DNA from: Apteryx mantelli
Taxonomy: Eukaryota > Chordata > Aves > Apterygiformes > Apterygidae
Length of the DNA: 64,000 bases
Direction: 5' to 3'
Assembly: GCF_036417845.1 (NCBI RefSeq)
Contig: NC_089980.1
Span: 68,012,501 to 68,076,500 of the forward strand
Every line of letters begins with the position of its first letter. Position 1 is the stretch's first letter. The notes under the pieces are model-generated. The model searched no databases. It was given only the letters and a program-made list of their open reading frames with translations, and was not told the DNA's origin. Shown in pieces: positions 30,901 through 45,118 of this stretch. The translations under genes and the position numbers were made by a program.

Positions 30901-33900
30901 CAGTGTTCATCTAGACATTAATCACCATGCTAATCAGGCTGTCCAGCACTTCCCAAGCCACAGACAGCTGTGGCAAATGGCACAACTACTGCCTAGGCAA
31001 ATCCCTCCCAACAGTTTTAATGCGACAGAAGTAATTAACTCCATTAGCCTGCCTGGGTCTGTACACTTAGAAATAATCAATCTAATTGCCATAAGAGGAT
31101 GAAATCCTTTTGATCATAAAAATGCATTTCTGAGGCACATGCTGGTTGGTAATCTGGGGAAAAAAATCATTTGTTGGGTAGAAAATACATTGGGACAGGG
31201 CTGAAATATGCTTGTAATAATCCGTAAAACAAAGTAAAGCAAAACAAATTATTCTGAGTTACTTTAAATGCTAAAGCAAATTATCAAAATACATTAAAAT
31301 CATCATATTAATGCCATCTAAACGTAGATGAAAAAGGTTTATTTTCCCTTTATGAGTGCATAGGTCTTCAGTTAAAACAACTCAGAAGTACTCAGTACCA
31401 AATGAGCAAAGGTTCAAATTCTACTTAAAAGCACCTTCCTGATGAAAGCGTATGCACTACATGTGAAGGAGCAATGGTCCTGCGGAGATGAAACACAAAA
31501 ACTGAGAGTTTGGGTGTCTGAGGCACAGACCACTCCCTCCCAGCAATAGGTATTTTGGGTACAGCCAAAACCAGTGATATAATCTGAGCAACTCCAAAAT
31601 ACGGGAAAGCATATTTTTAAGAAAAAGCAGTCTCTTGGGGCTGCCCTGTAGATCACTAATGCATTCGGCACTTTTTGTTCTGCTAGACATGTCAAACTCT
31701 TACCCTAGAACCTTCTTCAGACAAGATCTTGGGAGGAAAGTCTTTTTAGGCAACCTTACAGGCTACACATATATGCCGAAGAAAACAAGGACAGAGACCA
31801 AACTCAAGCAATGCTGATTATCCATACTTCTCGCACATCCTCTGACACAGTTTGGACTATCCTGGGCACAAGCCAGAAGCAATACTCTATATGCAGTATG
31901 GACAAGACACAGCTCACATGAACCCTCTCCACAGTTTTCCAGCACTAGAGTTTATATACCCTAACACCCAGATATGTCTACATGCAGAACACCTGTGCAT
32001 GCAACACATAATCTCAGGTTGATGTTATCAACCATGACAAGCTGCTTGCTTTATCTCAGAAGGTCTAAACTGACAAAAAATGATCCCAAATAATTGTATG
32101 TTGGGCCTGGAGAGGCACTGTGTGGAACTCATGGGAGAGTCAGTCAGGGGTTGTCAGTCTGTGCCACTTGGCTTCAAGGCAAGAGAATAGTCCCTGGCTC
32201 TGTTTTATTTAGTAAAATAGATGCAGCCATACTTATTTTCCTTCTTTCTCAGAGTGCTTGTACAGCTGATATATTCTTCTGTCCAGAGCCATTGCTACAA
32301 ATCTCACCTCTTTACTCATCTTGCGTAGAAGAGATAATATAAGGTAAGTTTGCCGTCCTGATAATATTGCTACACTAAAATAGGATATTCAGAAGGCTGG
32401 TAGAATATTGTACTTCAAAGGCTCTGTGTTTCCAAAGCTATTAAGCCTCCCAGTAAGACTTCTGCTACCAGTTCTCTTGCAGTCCTGCTCCGCCATTTCG
32501 TGTCACACATCATCTGAAAGCCAAGGCAACTTGTGAGGACAAATTCAGGAAAGAAAATGGATGTTGAGGCACCAATGAATTTACAGCTGTGGATAAGGAC
32601 CACTGCACAGTCTGCCAAACCAGGTATACAGTGGTCACTGAGAAGAATAATTCTCATCTTCAAAGTTCTTTGCAACATTTTATAGTTTGTTAGGCTCAGA
32701 AGATAGAACACATAAAAAATAAGTCCATTTATACTTTTCTAAACTACAAGGATTACCATATCAATAGGAGTAAAAAAGGCATTATCAATTTTGGAACATT
32801 CAGTTTTTCATTATAAACTACCAAAAAAATTTTAATATTTTTGATTTACCATTCTTTCTTCCCTATCTCTTGTGTCATTTTCCTTCATTTGCAAAAGCAA
32901 AAAATTTTAAAAAGAAGATGGATGAGAGAGAAAGAGTAAAAAAGAAAAGCAGAAAAAAATCTGAAAATAAATATGTTCAAATTTAAGAATTTAAATTGCA
33001 AAATTTCCACATTCTTCCAAATCCCACAGTTTAAACAGGTTCTTTTATTTTCCTTCTTCTGACCAGTTCATAGCATCATTTCAAAACACAGGCTGAGAAA
33101 GACTAATTGGTAACAGAGAATGCTTTCAGATACCCCACCTCTTATCCCAAATCAAGTCCATACATCAGACCAGATTTAGGAACAGAGAGAAATTTATTCT
33201 GCTGTCTCCTCACTAAATACCTGATTTTGATCTTTCATCATATTGAAAAATTCTTCATTTGAGAGACAGTGTCAACAATACATTGAATTACCAGCAGATT
33301 AAGACTTCCCTCACAATGAGGCAATGAGGTAAAATGAGGCTGCTAGAAAAGATATAAAGCTAAAGCAACAGCCATGATATATTATTAATTTAGCTCAAAT
33401 CATCATCCCTTCAGGCTACAATATGCTTGACATGCCCTGACATGAAGAAACATTATTTTTCTCATTTTCCTTTCTCATTTTTCTCATTTTCCTTTAGTTC
33501 TCTATAGTTTTTACAAACCTTGCTTGCATACCTTCCAGTGGCCTCTGTTTTTAACTGTTTATTTTCCTAAAATGGAGAGAAAACAAATGGTTAAGAAAAA
33601 ATATATATATACCTAGTGGAAGGGAAATCACTATGATCACTTAAATGAGATTTAGTAAGAGCTAATTTAGATGGGGCAATCATATGAGATTGCACTACAT
33701 TCATTTTGAAGTAGCAGTCATCCAAACTCTCTATGTCACAATAGACAAGTCATGTAGAATAAATTAGCAAATATCAAATACAACTCTCCTCACATCAAAA
33801 GAAGCAGCTGAATTAACATCAGGCTACTGCAGCAAGGACAAGAAACATCCAGCTGGCTCTTGAATTGAACAAAGATGCATTATCATCTCATTATGGCTGT

Positions 33901-36900
33901 GAGGTAATAACTGAGAAAAGCTAATTTCAAGTGACAATACATAAATATTCAAATTTTATTTGTGTGCCCTGAAAACAGTGATGAGTAAGAAGTAGAAGAG
34001 AGTGGAATTTATAAAGAAAATTATTAAAAGAAGGAAAATTTACATTTACCTCTTGAAACTGTCTTGAAGTGCAAATTGTGTGTTCTGTAAAAAATCATTG
34101 TCAAAGAGTTTTTTTTGACCAAAAATCAGTTAAATGAGAGTGAGTGAGAAATTGCTTGTGAACATCTATTTGAGAAAAACAAGCTTTTTCTATTTCTTTA
34201 GGACTAACTTTATTCATACAATATGAATCATGGTTTTGATCATGACAATATCTGTTGTAAGAGAAAATGTCACAAATATTTGGTCAAACCTCAGTTGGCA
34301 TTCGTGTTTGTGGATCTAGCCTTAATCTTTTCCAAAGGTGAACAGTCCTCTAACCAGAGAACAGAAATAATACAATGTAATTAAGCATCTACCATATGGC
34401 ATACATAGCAAATTACTAAGTGCATGTTTACAAAACAATATATGCAAGAGGTACCATGTGAACAAATCCCAGGTTAAACTGCACAGGCATAAACTGTACC
34501 TTGATTCACAGATGATAAACAAATGCATCATCAAAGCTTAATCACTAATTATTCATGACTAGAAAACGTGGTTTTGTTTGTCAAGCTGCTGTGAGTCACT
34601 TGCTCACTCTGAGTGGAAAAACATAAGCAAGACATTACGGTTTAACTCAAGCCAGTATTTGCTGAAGTTAGTGGGATTATGCTACTGAATGACAGGGAAG
34701 TCTGGTCCTAATGATACTTTTCCACAATATTACCATTAATTTCTACATTTGTGCCCTTGATTTGTATGTGTTGGTGATGTTTTGTGATTGTACTTTAGAG
34801 AAGGCTCTATTTCTTTGATTTCATAGAAATGGTAATTAAACAAGAAGAAATGAGAGCTATACCTAGGGAACAGATCAAGTTATGGCCCAAAATTCAGTAA
34901 TCTATAAAGCCATTGGGATTCCAGTGCATTTAAAGGCCGCAGATAAACCCAATTGTTTGCATTCCCGGCACTTTTCTGAGTTTGGAATATATCTGAGTTC
35001 TGAACGTTCTGTTATTCACCCAGGGCATATTTTAATAGACAGGGTATTTAATAGGATCAACCTACAGCCAATCTCATGTAGCTGAAGAGAGAACACACAA
35101 AACACATAGAAGGAATATCATTTGCAAGGTCTGTGTCTGTAGCTCCATAGACAACCCTAGCAAAGTCTTCATATCTACTAGTAAATCACTGTTTCTGTAG
35201 AACATCTGCATCAGAGCTAGGGCTGGTACAAGACATGTTGTAACTTTTTCACGCAGAATAGTGTGTAGCAAGAGACACTAGAGAAAAGGCAGTGCAGAGA
35301 CTTTACAAAGTGTTCATCTAGAGCTGCCATCACAGTTAACACATAGCTTCATTCATGGGGAAAGGACCTTTGCCTTTCTATATCCGATGGCAAAATAGCA
35401 ATAGGACATGCCATGGGAAACAGCAGCTCCTTCAGGGATTAAGATAAAAATACACCCATAATATCCCAGCGTGCTGTGAGGTTGGAAGGCAGTGATCCTT
35501 CCACTCAGCCCAAACAATTTTAAATGGCTCTTGTTAATGACACAGTGCTTAGATCAGTTTCTATGGGTACCTTAAACGTTTCCTTTCACCTTACTTGTTC
35601 TCAGATAATATATCTCTAGGCAGACTCATATTTTGGCATGAACTGTGGGTTTGGCACAATCCCTACTTAGAGGAAGTGCCTGCAGATCAGAAACGAATTT
35701 TCTGCTTCAGCTTCTCTGGTACTCTGGGAATGGCGCAGCCTTACAGTCTCTAACTTACTTTTCAGCCACCTGAAAGAGGAGTTTACGAGAGTGAAAAGGT
35801 GCTTTTTATCCACATTCTTCAAGAGTGTGGAAGAGGACAGGGACTGAAATATACACTACTGTCTAGCTCTAATTTTGTTAAAATATTGCGGTATGTATAG
35901 GTCTGTCCCAAGTAGCAACTCATGTCAATGGGAGTCAATGGGAATTGATGACACTATCAGTCTTCAGTAGAAACAAAGTGAGTTAAAGCACAGTAAGTGT
36001 CAACATCATATAAGTCAACTTCACAGTTACCATGAAGCCTAGTAGGGTCTGTCATTGATAAAATGTATGTATAATGAAAAAAAGGGATAATGTTTGGCTC
36101 AGGGTTCTGAACTGAAATTTAATTAGAATCCAACTCAAGAAATTTTTCTCCACCAAAGTGAGATGAGAATATCTACTGAAACATAATAACAGAAGGAAGC
36201 TCCACTGTTTATTGATTAGATATTTCCTCTGAACAGGAGATGATTATATTGATTTGCTCATTGTCGTTCAGCCATAGACATACAGTATCCTATTGCAATT
36301 GATCTTGACAACTTTTTTCAATCTCCTTACCCTACAGTTTCAGCCATAAGCAGTCAGCAATATACAGAATTGCTTAATGGATATTTTCAGACCTTAGAAA
36401 GGAATTTTATAGGAAACGTTTTCCAAGCACAGTATTTGTACAATGCAAGATTCTTCTTTCACAGAATATCTTTTCACTGTGCAAACATAGTTCCTTAAAT
36501 TTAATAATAAAATAAAATGTGAATAAAATTTTTAATTAAATTTACTATAATGTCATTTTCTTACATGAATCTACTTCATTTCAAAATTATTGTGCTATTC
36601 CAAGCGCTGTTACTACGTAGGTATACATACATAGGTATTAACTCGCTTGTTTTTATTAATGTAATTGATTTATTCATTGAAACATCTGAAGAATCCAGTG
36701 AAAGAGATGGGATAAAAAATTATTGCAAACTTTAATATTTTGTAACTGTATTGTATTGTAACTGTATTGTAACTGTAAAACAGTTTACAATATTTAAAAG
36801 CACCACAAGATTTCTTAGATAAAGATTCAGATTATTTATGGGAAATTTTATGAGAACTCTAACCCTGTTCCTTGTTTTCTCTGTTCTTTCTCTGAGTCTT

Positions 36901-38639
36901 TCAAAATCTCACACGTAATTCTGGTGTCAGATGTCTCTTGACTTCTGGACTTTTTTCTCTGTATAATATCTTCCTGGTCTCATCAATTTTGTCTGCCATT
37001 TATAACTTCAAATACTCAACTTACAAAGATATTTCCTAACTATATAAAAAGAGAGAATTACCTTGAAAATATCTACTGTATGTTTTTTAAGACCATTCAA
37101 AACTCTACTTGTGAATTTGAACAACCTTATATTTTGGAGCTGATCTCTATGTATGAAAAGGTACTTATATTCATTTAAAATACCCTTAGGATGCAAAACT
37201 GTCCAAATGAGCAAACAAATCTTGAAAGAAAATAGGAAACTCTCATTGGATATACTTATGAGGCCCTTATCTACCTGCAGAAGTATGTGTGTATTCATGC
37301 ATGTATGTAATATATTCTTGTACATACTTTGCCTTTATTATTTCAGATAATTTTTACTCCATATCAGATATCAAATATTGACTAATTTCTTGATGCTTTT
37401 GAAGATGATGTTCAGCTACAGCTATCCTACCAGTTGGGATCAATTAAAAACTGATTCCAGCTATTCAAGTGGAAACCATGTATGCAGAAAAGTATGGAAG
37501 AAAGAGAGAACTGTACTGTGTCATCTTAAAGAATGTATCATACATTTTGGACTCTTTAAAATATTGTCTAGTCATTATTACACACTCCAAACATTGGTCA
37601 AGGTACATATAATACATTTGGTAGACATAGGAGGAATAGTTAAGATGCTGAGACTTTATTTATAAAATGGACTCAAACTTTAATTTTAACAACTGTGAAA
37701 AATAAAACTTGTGCTTAGTCTATAGGTGGCTTTTAAAAGAAAATGCAACATCTTCAGAAACATTCAGAAAAGAATCTTTTCTTTTTTCTTTCAGAAAGAA
37801 AGCCCTGTGAATCCCAGAAATCCAATTACCAGTGAAACACAGCATCTTTATTATGATTAGCCAAGGCTGTCATAAAATGCAACTAGCAAAAGTTTGCACT
37901 TATTGTCTCCTTAAATCTCTCACTAAGATTCCTACTGTTGAGGCTTAACTCATAGATAGTTAGAAAGACAAAAAATCAAACTGAAACCTTTCTGTGAAGA
38001 TCAGAAACAAAATAAAATTGAGAATCAAAACTTCCCAAATTTAGAGATTAACTCCATGTACAGTGCATATATAGAGACTTATATACACATGTTTTTGAAG
38101 GAATTTATAGAAACATTTGAAAACTGACATTACATATGTATGTTTATATTGGCACCTATACAATTTTTAATACACATTTTGCATACCTCATTTAATATTC
38201 GGGAGCCCAAAAGAAAAGTTACAAAAAAATCAGACCATGATCCTTTAGTGACTCTCTACAGCTTCATCTGTCTTCTATATAAATTAAACAGGCAACCTAA
38301 AGTTGTACAGTGATCAGGAAGCCAACTAGACTTATTTTGCCAGAGGAAGTAATTACAGATGACAGGAAATTAGGGAGAGTAAACATCAGTGCTAAGCAAT
38401 ACTGCTATCTAGTGGCTAAATTTTTGTCCTATATTTTAAGAGGTCAGCTTGTCCCCAGAATGGCACCTGGCATTTGACTCTCCAAGTAAACTATGCTGTC
38501 ACGTCACAAAACAACGCAAAAGGCAACTGCTCCAGTTAACTGCTACATTATGTCTCCTCTTCCACCTAGTTGTCTTTTGACCATGAAAACATTTCCTAGC
38601 AGAAAAAAAACAAAAACAAACAAAAAAACCTGTAAGAGT
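27925..38639. other. Long AT-rich stretch without recognised genes
   Basis: Ten kilobases with only short ORFs. Low-complexity items include a purine repeat at 28608-28640 and T-rich runs. A candidate conserved non-coding element lies near 30895-31100 (see findings). A fragment at 35905-35950 carries CAATGGGAGTCAATGGGAA, a motif common in ancient amniote repeats. No splice-flanked protein-like exon was identified. Confidence 0.55.
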
Positions 38640-38800
38640 CCAACACAATTTATGCGACTTTGGGCATATTTAACCTCTTTGTATTTCCATTTCATAACCT
38701 TTTATGAATGTAACAATTTCTACAAACAAGGAATTGTAAGGTATGCTTCATTAATGTCTGCAAAGTACTTTGAGGTCCACAGATGGTAAATAATATAATG
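38640..38800 (+). repeat. MIR-like SINE remnant
   Basis: Blocks ACTTTGGGCATATTTAACCTC, an A/T-rich middle, and GCAAAGTACTTTGAGGTCC followed by ACAGATGGTAAA match the body and 3' part of MIR-type SINEs in order and orientation. It is strongly diverged. Confidence 0.5.
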
Positions 38801-41800
38801 GAATTAAGTATAAATTTGTGACAGTAATTTTGGGAATAATAGTTTCTCAAATCCAATGAAAGCTTTTGAATGATGCTTTAAATTAAAAAGAAATGCCTAG
38901 ATAGTTTTGTTTTTCCCCAGCTTCCATTTCCTCCTACATGTGCTTTCCTTTTAAAAACACCATTTTTTTACCCACTAATGTGTGAAAGACATGAGATGTG
39001 TTACTCCTACCTATCTTTAGCTGTGCTAAATTTTCTGATAGCAATTATACTATAGTACATATATGCGTACTGCATGGCTCATATTTGGCAAAAAGAGGCA
39101 AAATGAAGCAATACTTCTAAAAGATTCTCCTACATTCTTGGCCAATTTGTTTTTTTCTTTTCCATGTTTACATTTTAGGAGAAGATACACATTTCAGAGA
39201 CAGTAATTTCTGGCTAAATTAATTCTTTTTCTTTACATGAGCATGTCTTGGATTTGCAAACAAACCTCTAGCAAAGCAATGGAAACTAAAATACAATGAG
39301 TTTCAAACACTGACTGTCCATACATAAGTTTTGAAGTCTTCAGTAAAATGTCAAATATTCCTGACATTCGCCAAAGTCAAGCAAACCAGTAGTGGAAAGG
39401 AATAGCAGAGAAGATAGAGCAGATATATTTCCATAGCCAATAGCAGAGGGAAAAATAAACATTGCTAGATAATCTGAGAAATAAACACCTGGATGAGAAA
39501 AGTTATTTTTGGTAAAAACAAAACAAAACAAAACAAAAGCCTACAACTTTAACTTCTGGATGTTGAAGTCTGTAAGGCTTTCGGGTCACCACACAATAAA
39601 CTACAGCAAAGATCATAATAAGCACAACAACCAGAAAGCCATTCCTCCTCCAGGGCATCCCATGAGATCACTATTCCAAGAATAATTCAAAGCTATTAAT
39701 CCAAACTGCAGTTTTTCAAAGGTTTGTTTAGTATGACCAAATGTAGGCAGATTTCCACCAGGACTGCAAAAGGCATATAATCCCAAACACAGTTTTTGGT
39801 TGCCAAATTTCAGTCCTGCCCTTGAACAGCCTGAATAGGCTGTTCAAGAAGGAAAAAAAAAATCAGCAAAGATTTTAAGATGGAGATATTTTTCACTAGC
39901 TTTCTTCTTGGAAATGCCTGAAGGATATTGGTTGAAATTACAGTAATCAGCACTACTTTACAATAATCACCAACTCGTACTGAGGCAGTCTCCTGCCATA
40001 GAATATTTCAGCCTAAATGGTTCAATTTTAGAAAAGTTCTTATGCCATTGAAAACAGGATCTTGGGGAGTAATGAGAATAGGTAGTCCTACCAGCCCTGC
40101 CAATAATATGATTAAGAATATTAGAACTAAAAAAAGTTTAGACAAGCGGATTCACTTTACTGAGGTAAATTACATAAATTGCAATTCTGTTACTATATTG
40201 CAATGGTACCTTGTAATATTTTTCTGACCATGTTAGTAGTTGTTTCCTCCAACAAAAGGGGTTGAGAAAGCATTTGGGTTGAAATAGCTTTAAAATAGAC
40301 ACCCTTTTGAAGAGACTGCTGAAGCCAGGAAGAACAGACCAAGTACAAAAAATGTCATACTGCTTTAATTTAAAATAATATATTTTCTATTCAGGATTAC
40401 TGCCTGCTGCTGGGAAGCTGACATGACTCAGATGATATCTTCCCTGAAACCACAGACTATTACTAGGAGTAGTTCTGATTATACTGTGAACTTTACAAAT
40501 ACATGTATGATTTGTTATTCTTTTCTATAAAAAATAAAGTTTGAAAGGTAAACATTGAAAACATGAGCAGAAGCCTACTTTTAAAACATGAAGACTTGGA
40601 CAGTATGTTTTTAATACTTACTTGCATGTACTATCATGCTACCAGAAGGTGAAATCGCTTGACTGTTGGAAAAAATGGTGTGAGAGGTAACAATGAATGC
40701 CTGAGTTTCCCACTCTTCTTTGCTACCAGGCCTCTTGTGGTAACTCTAAGGCTGATCTAGAATGGGAAATAATTTTCATAAATTAGCAAAACAGCCTTTC
40801 ATCATACCTAGAGCAGTTGTAAAGAATATAAAACACTTAGCTGGCCTAACCTCAGGGTTCTATAAAAGACTGTTTTCTTGTACTCCTGCATATGCTCCAG
40901 AGATTTACCCTTTAGCTGATTGTGAGGAATCTTTCTGTAGTTCATAGCAGAGCAGAGTAGAGCAGAGCAGAGCATAAATTATTTGATAATTTGAAAAATT
41001 TTGTTTTTCATAAGGAAATATGTATCAGTAACTTTCCCTACCCCTCACTTCGGCATACTCATAGTGAATACTTCTCTGCCATTTCATATCACCATGTTCC
41101 AGTGCTGCTGAATCAATTTTTTAAAAGATCCAGCTGACTGGGTGTCTAGAATTCCTCTTCTCTCTCTCTCTCTTTTTTTTTTTTTCACTGTGGCTGAAAT
41201 CAGTGGAAAAACTCCTGCTAACTTCAATGGGATCAGCTTTCATCCCAGTTAACCTGCTTTAGAGCACACCAGAACTAAAGAGCTAGTGGAAGGTGTTAGG
41301 GACAAGCCTGCCTAATCCCAGTTTAGTACATTTGTCAGGAATGTTGCATAATTTAAAGGTTTCAGCATTATTTAAGGGGGAATTTACGTGAAGCTTGTTA
41401 GGGAGGATTACTACCATTGTTATTATTTTTCATGCCAGTAGACATCTTGCTATCTATGAAACATCTGTGCATGATTTTTGCCACAAAAGTGCTATCTTAT
41501 TTACAATCAACCATGCATCCTAATGTTTTTCAGTAGTGTCTGTAAAATCAGAGTTAGAGCTCCAAGGGCTTTCTTCTGCTCTTTCTGCTGCTGTAAAGCA
41601 AGTGTCTTGATTCCCTGGAGTTAGGTTAGTGCAAAACACACTACAGGTATAAACCTCACAAGTTCAGGTCAGGCAGGGCCTTTTATATGCTTGTGAGATG
41701 CAATGTCTGCCTTGTGAGGAAATGCTCTCTCCTAAGACCTACAGTGCTGTTTGCTCTTGGTGATCAAGGTTAGCAGCCATGCTCATCAGAGGTCTGCTCC

Positions 41801-44800
41801 TGGGCAACAGGAGAGATCTGGGCAGTCACGGCCATTCCAGGGGTGAGAGGGAAAGGGCTCAGGAGGCTGCAGAAAGGCTTCTCTCCTCTCGCCAAGAGCA
41901 GGGTCCTTCCTTCCTGGGTCTGTCTGGTAGAGTTTCCCTGAGAACCAGCTCTTCAGCACTGTTGGTGTTGTGAGCCATAAATCTCCCTTCAGGAGCCTCC
42001 CAAATAAGTACTTCTTGAAAGTCCTCACATCAGAGACCAGATGTCTTCTGGAGCCTCCTCCAGACAGGCACAGTGCCTGGGGCAATGCCCTCCATGCAGG
42101 AGGGCTGTTTTGCAGCTGGCCAAGCTAGTACAATGGCCCAGGTAGAGCAGACTGTGGCTGCTTGGCACTGAAGTGGCACATGCAAGCAAAGGGGCAGGGG
42201 AGAGGGCTTGGGGGCTCTCAGAGCTCTTAAGACACAATTTTGAGGACTGGACTCAAGTTATCTTGAGTAAGGCCAGCACCATTGCATCCATTTAAGATCA
42301 GTGCATGATCATTAAGAACAGGGCATGAATTAGATTCACTTTACCTCCAGTATTTAAGTTTCCTCGGGGGCCAAATCAATTGGGTCATTTCATACCCAAG
42401 CCAAAGAGTGAAACATTATGTAGGCAGTGGGGAGCCTGAGATTGATCGCAAGCCCACTCCTAGGGCAATACAGTATCCCAGGCACTCCCTGTGAGACCAC
42501 TGCAGACAGAGTAATTTAGATAGGACTTTACTCATTATATGGATATTTTTACAGGGTCCATGTGATTGTCAAAGTAATATTTAAAACTAATAGTTTCTTG
42601 GCTCTACCTGAAGTATTTATAACACAGAATTAGCATAGGCTGGCATTTAGACAAAAGGAAAATATATCAAAATTTCCATTTTGCCATTTCCCAGCTGAAG
42701 ATTAGTAAAATGAGTGGCAAATTTTACATCTTTCCCTGAAGTTTACTGACATTCATGGCTGTCAGACAATGCAATAACACATCTGATGAAGAAATGGAAT
42801 TGTTCAGCTGCTATTGCCTTCCTAAGCAATGTCAAATGGGCTACATTTAGGCAAATGGCAGGTGTTGTTTATACTTGTCATTACTTTTAAGTGTTTTATA
42901 CAGAAGTCATAAAGGTCACTAAGACAGGTCAGTAAGACTAGCTGGACTTAATGATAACCAGAGCAACAACCTTGCGTTATCAAACCATAATAATTGTGTA
43001 TGTGGGATCAGAAACATTTTGCTAGTGCCTGATAATATATTGTAAGCACCAATAAAGAAACTGAAGCTGCTTACTTTCTTTCCATGTAGAGAAGATGTAG
43101 ATATTTCCAATGACTTCAGGGCAGCATGCTCCAGAGTGCATTATGACACTGTGACTGAGACTGCCTGTGACTGTCCAAATTTCTGTTAATCAGGAATTAA
43201 CGCAAAGGAAATACCATTTCATTGATCTGCCTTCTAAACGCAACATTCATTATTCACACTTCTTCAGAGAAGTAAACATAAAACTTTTGCCTTCTAGAAT
43301 AAAATTTTCTTTGATGTAATTTTTGAATTCTATTAATAGTTTGTGGTGTAGAGGCTGTTCATCATTCTGATAACTGTTTTGATAGGGCTTTCTGAATTAG
43401 GAAAAAAGAGATGAACAGGCCGACTTAGTGGATGATGGGAACTTAGTTACTAAAGTTGGAAAACAAAATGATGAATTCATCTCAAAGATGTACTGTTTCA
43501 GAATAAGGAAAATCTGAGACATATCTAAAACAAATAAATAAATCATTTAGGTGTAAGAGCTTCATCCAAATAAGCTGCATGGCAGCAAAATACACAGTAA
43601 AAGTAATACATTAGTTAGTGACTTTTAAAACTACATTTCTGAAGGGACAAACATAAGGAGTATATTTTTGTTTCCTTTTGAGAGGGGAGGTTTGGTGGCT
43701 ATAGCATGCAGCATAACAAGATGCAGAATAAATTAAAAGATTTTACAGAGAATATAATCTGAAAAAAAAAAGCCTGCTACAAATTAATCAGATATTTATT
43801 AGAAATACATATATTCAGTAAGTGAGAGGGTTTCTCTGGAGGAAGGAAGAAAAAGAGAAGGATGTTGTGCTTAAGGAGAGTAGTTTGTTTGAAACTCACT
43901 TAATTTTTCCCAAGTATCTGATAATTTGAAGGCATCTCATTTTTTTAAATGAATCATTTGCCCACACAATGTATGCTTTCGAGTTCTCTGGGGTATCCTA
44001 GCTGCCCTCCAACTGTAGCCCTCTCTGTAACCCCTGTTGTAAGCTGCTCCCCTCTTTTTCCTGGGATTTTAACTACCTATCTACCAAGGACTGAAGTCTA
44101 ACATGGCACCTCTGTGTAACCTGAGCTCAGACTGATGAGAAAAAGCTATAGCAAGATAAGAAAGGTAAAAGCTATAGATAGGGTAGGACTGTTGAGATGG
44201 AATGATTTGTAGCTCAGGGACTCAAGAAGAAATATAACAGCATGAAGAATTATAACATCCTAAAAGAAAATAAAAACAGGGAGGCTAGTCAAGCTACTTG
44301 GGAATCATTGGGTCAGTGGGTTGAGTCATTAGTGTCCTCAGTGCTGATGAAGCTGGTGGCAGATGGCAGCTCAGCAGCCCTGAAGATGCGGTAAAGGGAG
44401 CTGCAGGGTCTGATCTTTCCCCACCTGCCTTATGCCCACCTGCTCAGCAAAGACTCTTTGGGTCTTTGTCTTATCAGAGAAGGTGAACACATGAATGTGT
44501 ACCCTCACAGCTAAACAAATAAAGACTTGTGTGAGATATGAGTCCAGTTTTCTCATTTGTCTCATGTATGTGTATATTGAAAACAAGATCAGCTGGCACT
44601 ACTGTAAAATATGCTCTTCTTTAGGGTCAGTTTCCCTAGGTGGACCAGCCCATGGATGAATGACATACCTAGACACTGTTATTTCCAACAACCTTGCACA
44701 AATTCAGTATGTCAGCACACAATTACAAATGCATTTATTAAATATTACTTTTCTTTTTCTTTGGTCCTTCACCTTTCAGGACCCACATTAGTCTAGCTCT

Positions 44801-44999
44801 AACCACAGGACCAGTATCTTTCCAGAGAGAAAAAGTCTAAAGAAAAGGTCAAAACAAAGAAAAAAGACACTAAATCCAACAGACAACAAATTAAAAAAAA
44901 AGAAAGAGGGAAAGGACTTGAGGGCCAAGGACAGAAAAATCAGGTCACAAAGGCACTAGAGGAGGACATTGAGCAGAGGAACCCTTGCAGTGTCCATTG

Positions 45000-45118
45000 G
45001 TCCTACAGAGTTCACAGGGAGTCAGTGGAGAAATTCCCTGTCCCAGGGCAGGCTTGAACCTCTACCCTCTCATCTAGCAGTCAGATGCACTTACCCACAG
45101 AACACAGAAAGGAATTGA
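45000..45118 (-). repeat. Possible tRNA-derived SINE fragment
   Basis: The minus strand has a B-box-like AGGTTCAAGCCTG preceded by GGGTAAGTGCATCTGACTGC, which resembles an A-box region at a plausible distance. No cloverleaf with a good anticodon stem forms, so it is not a functional tRNA. The SINE family is not identified. Confidence 0.35.
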
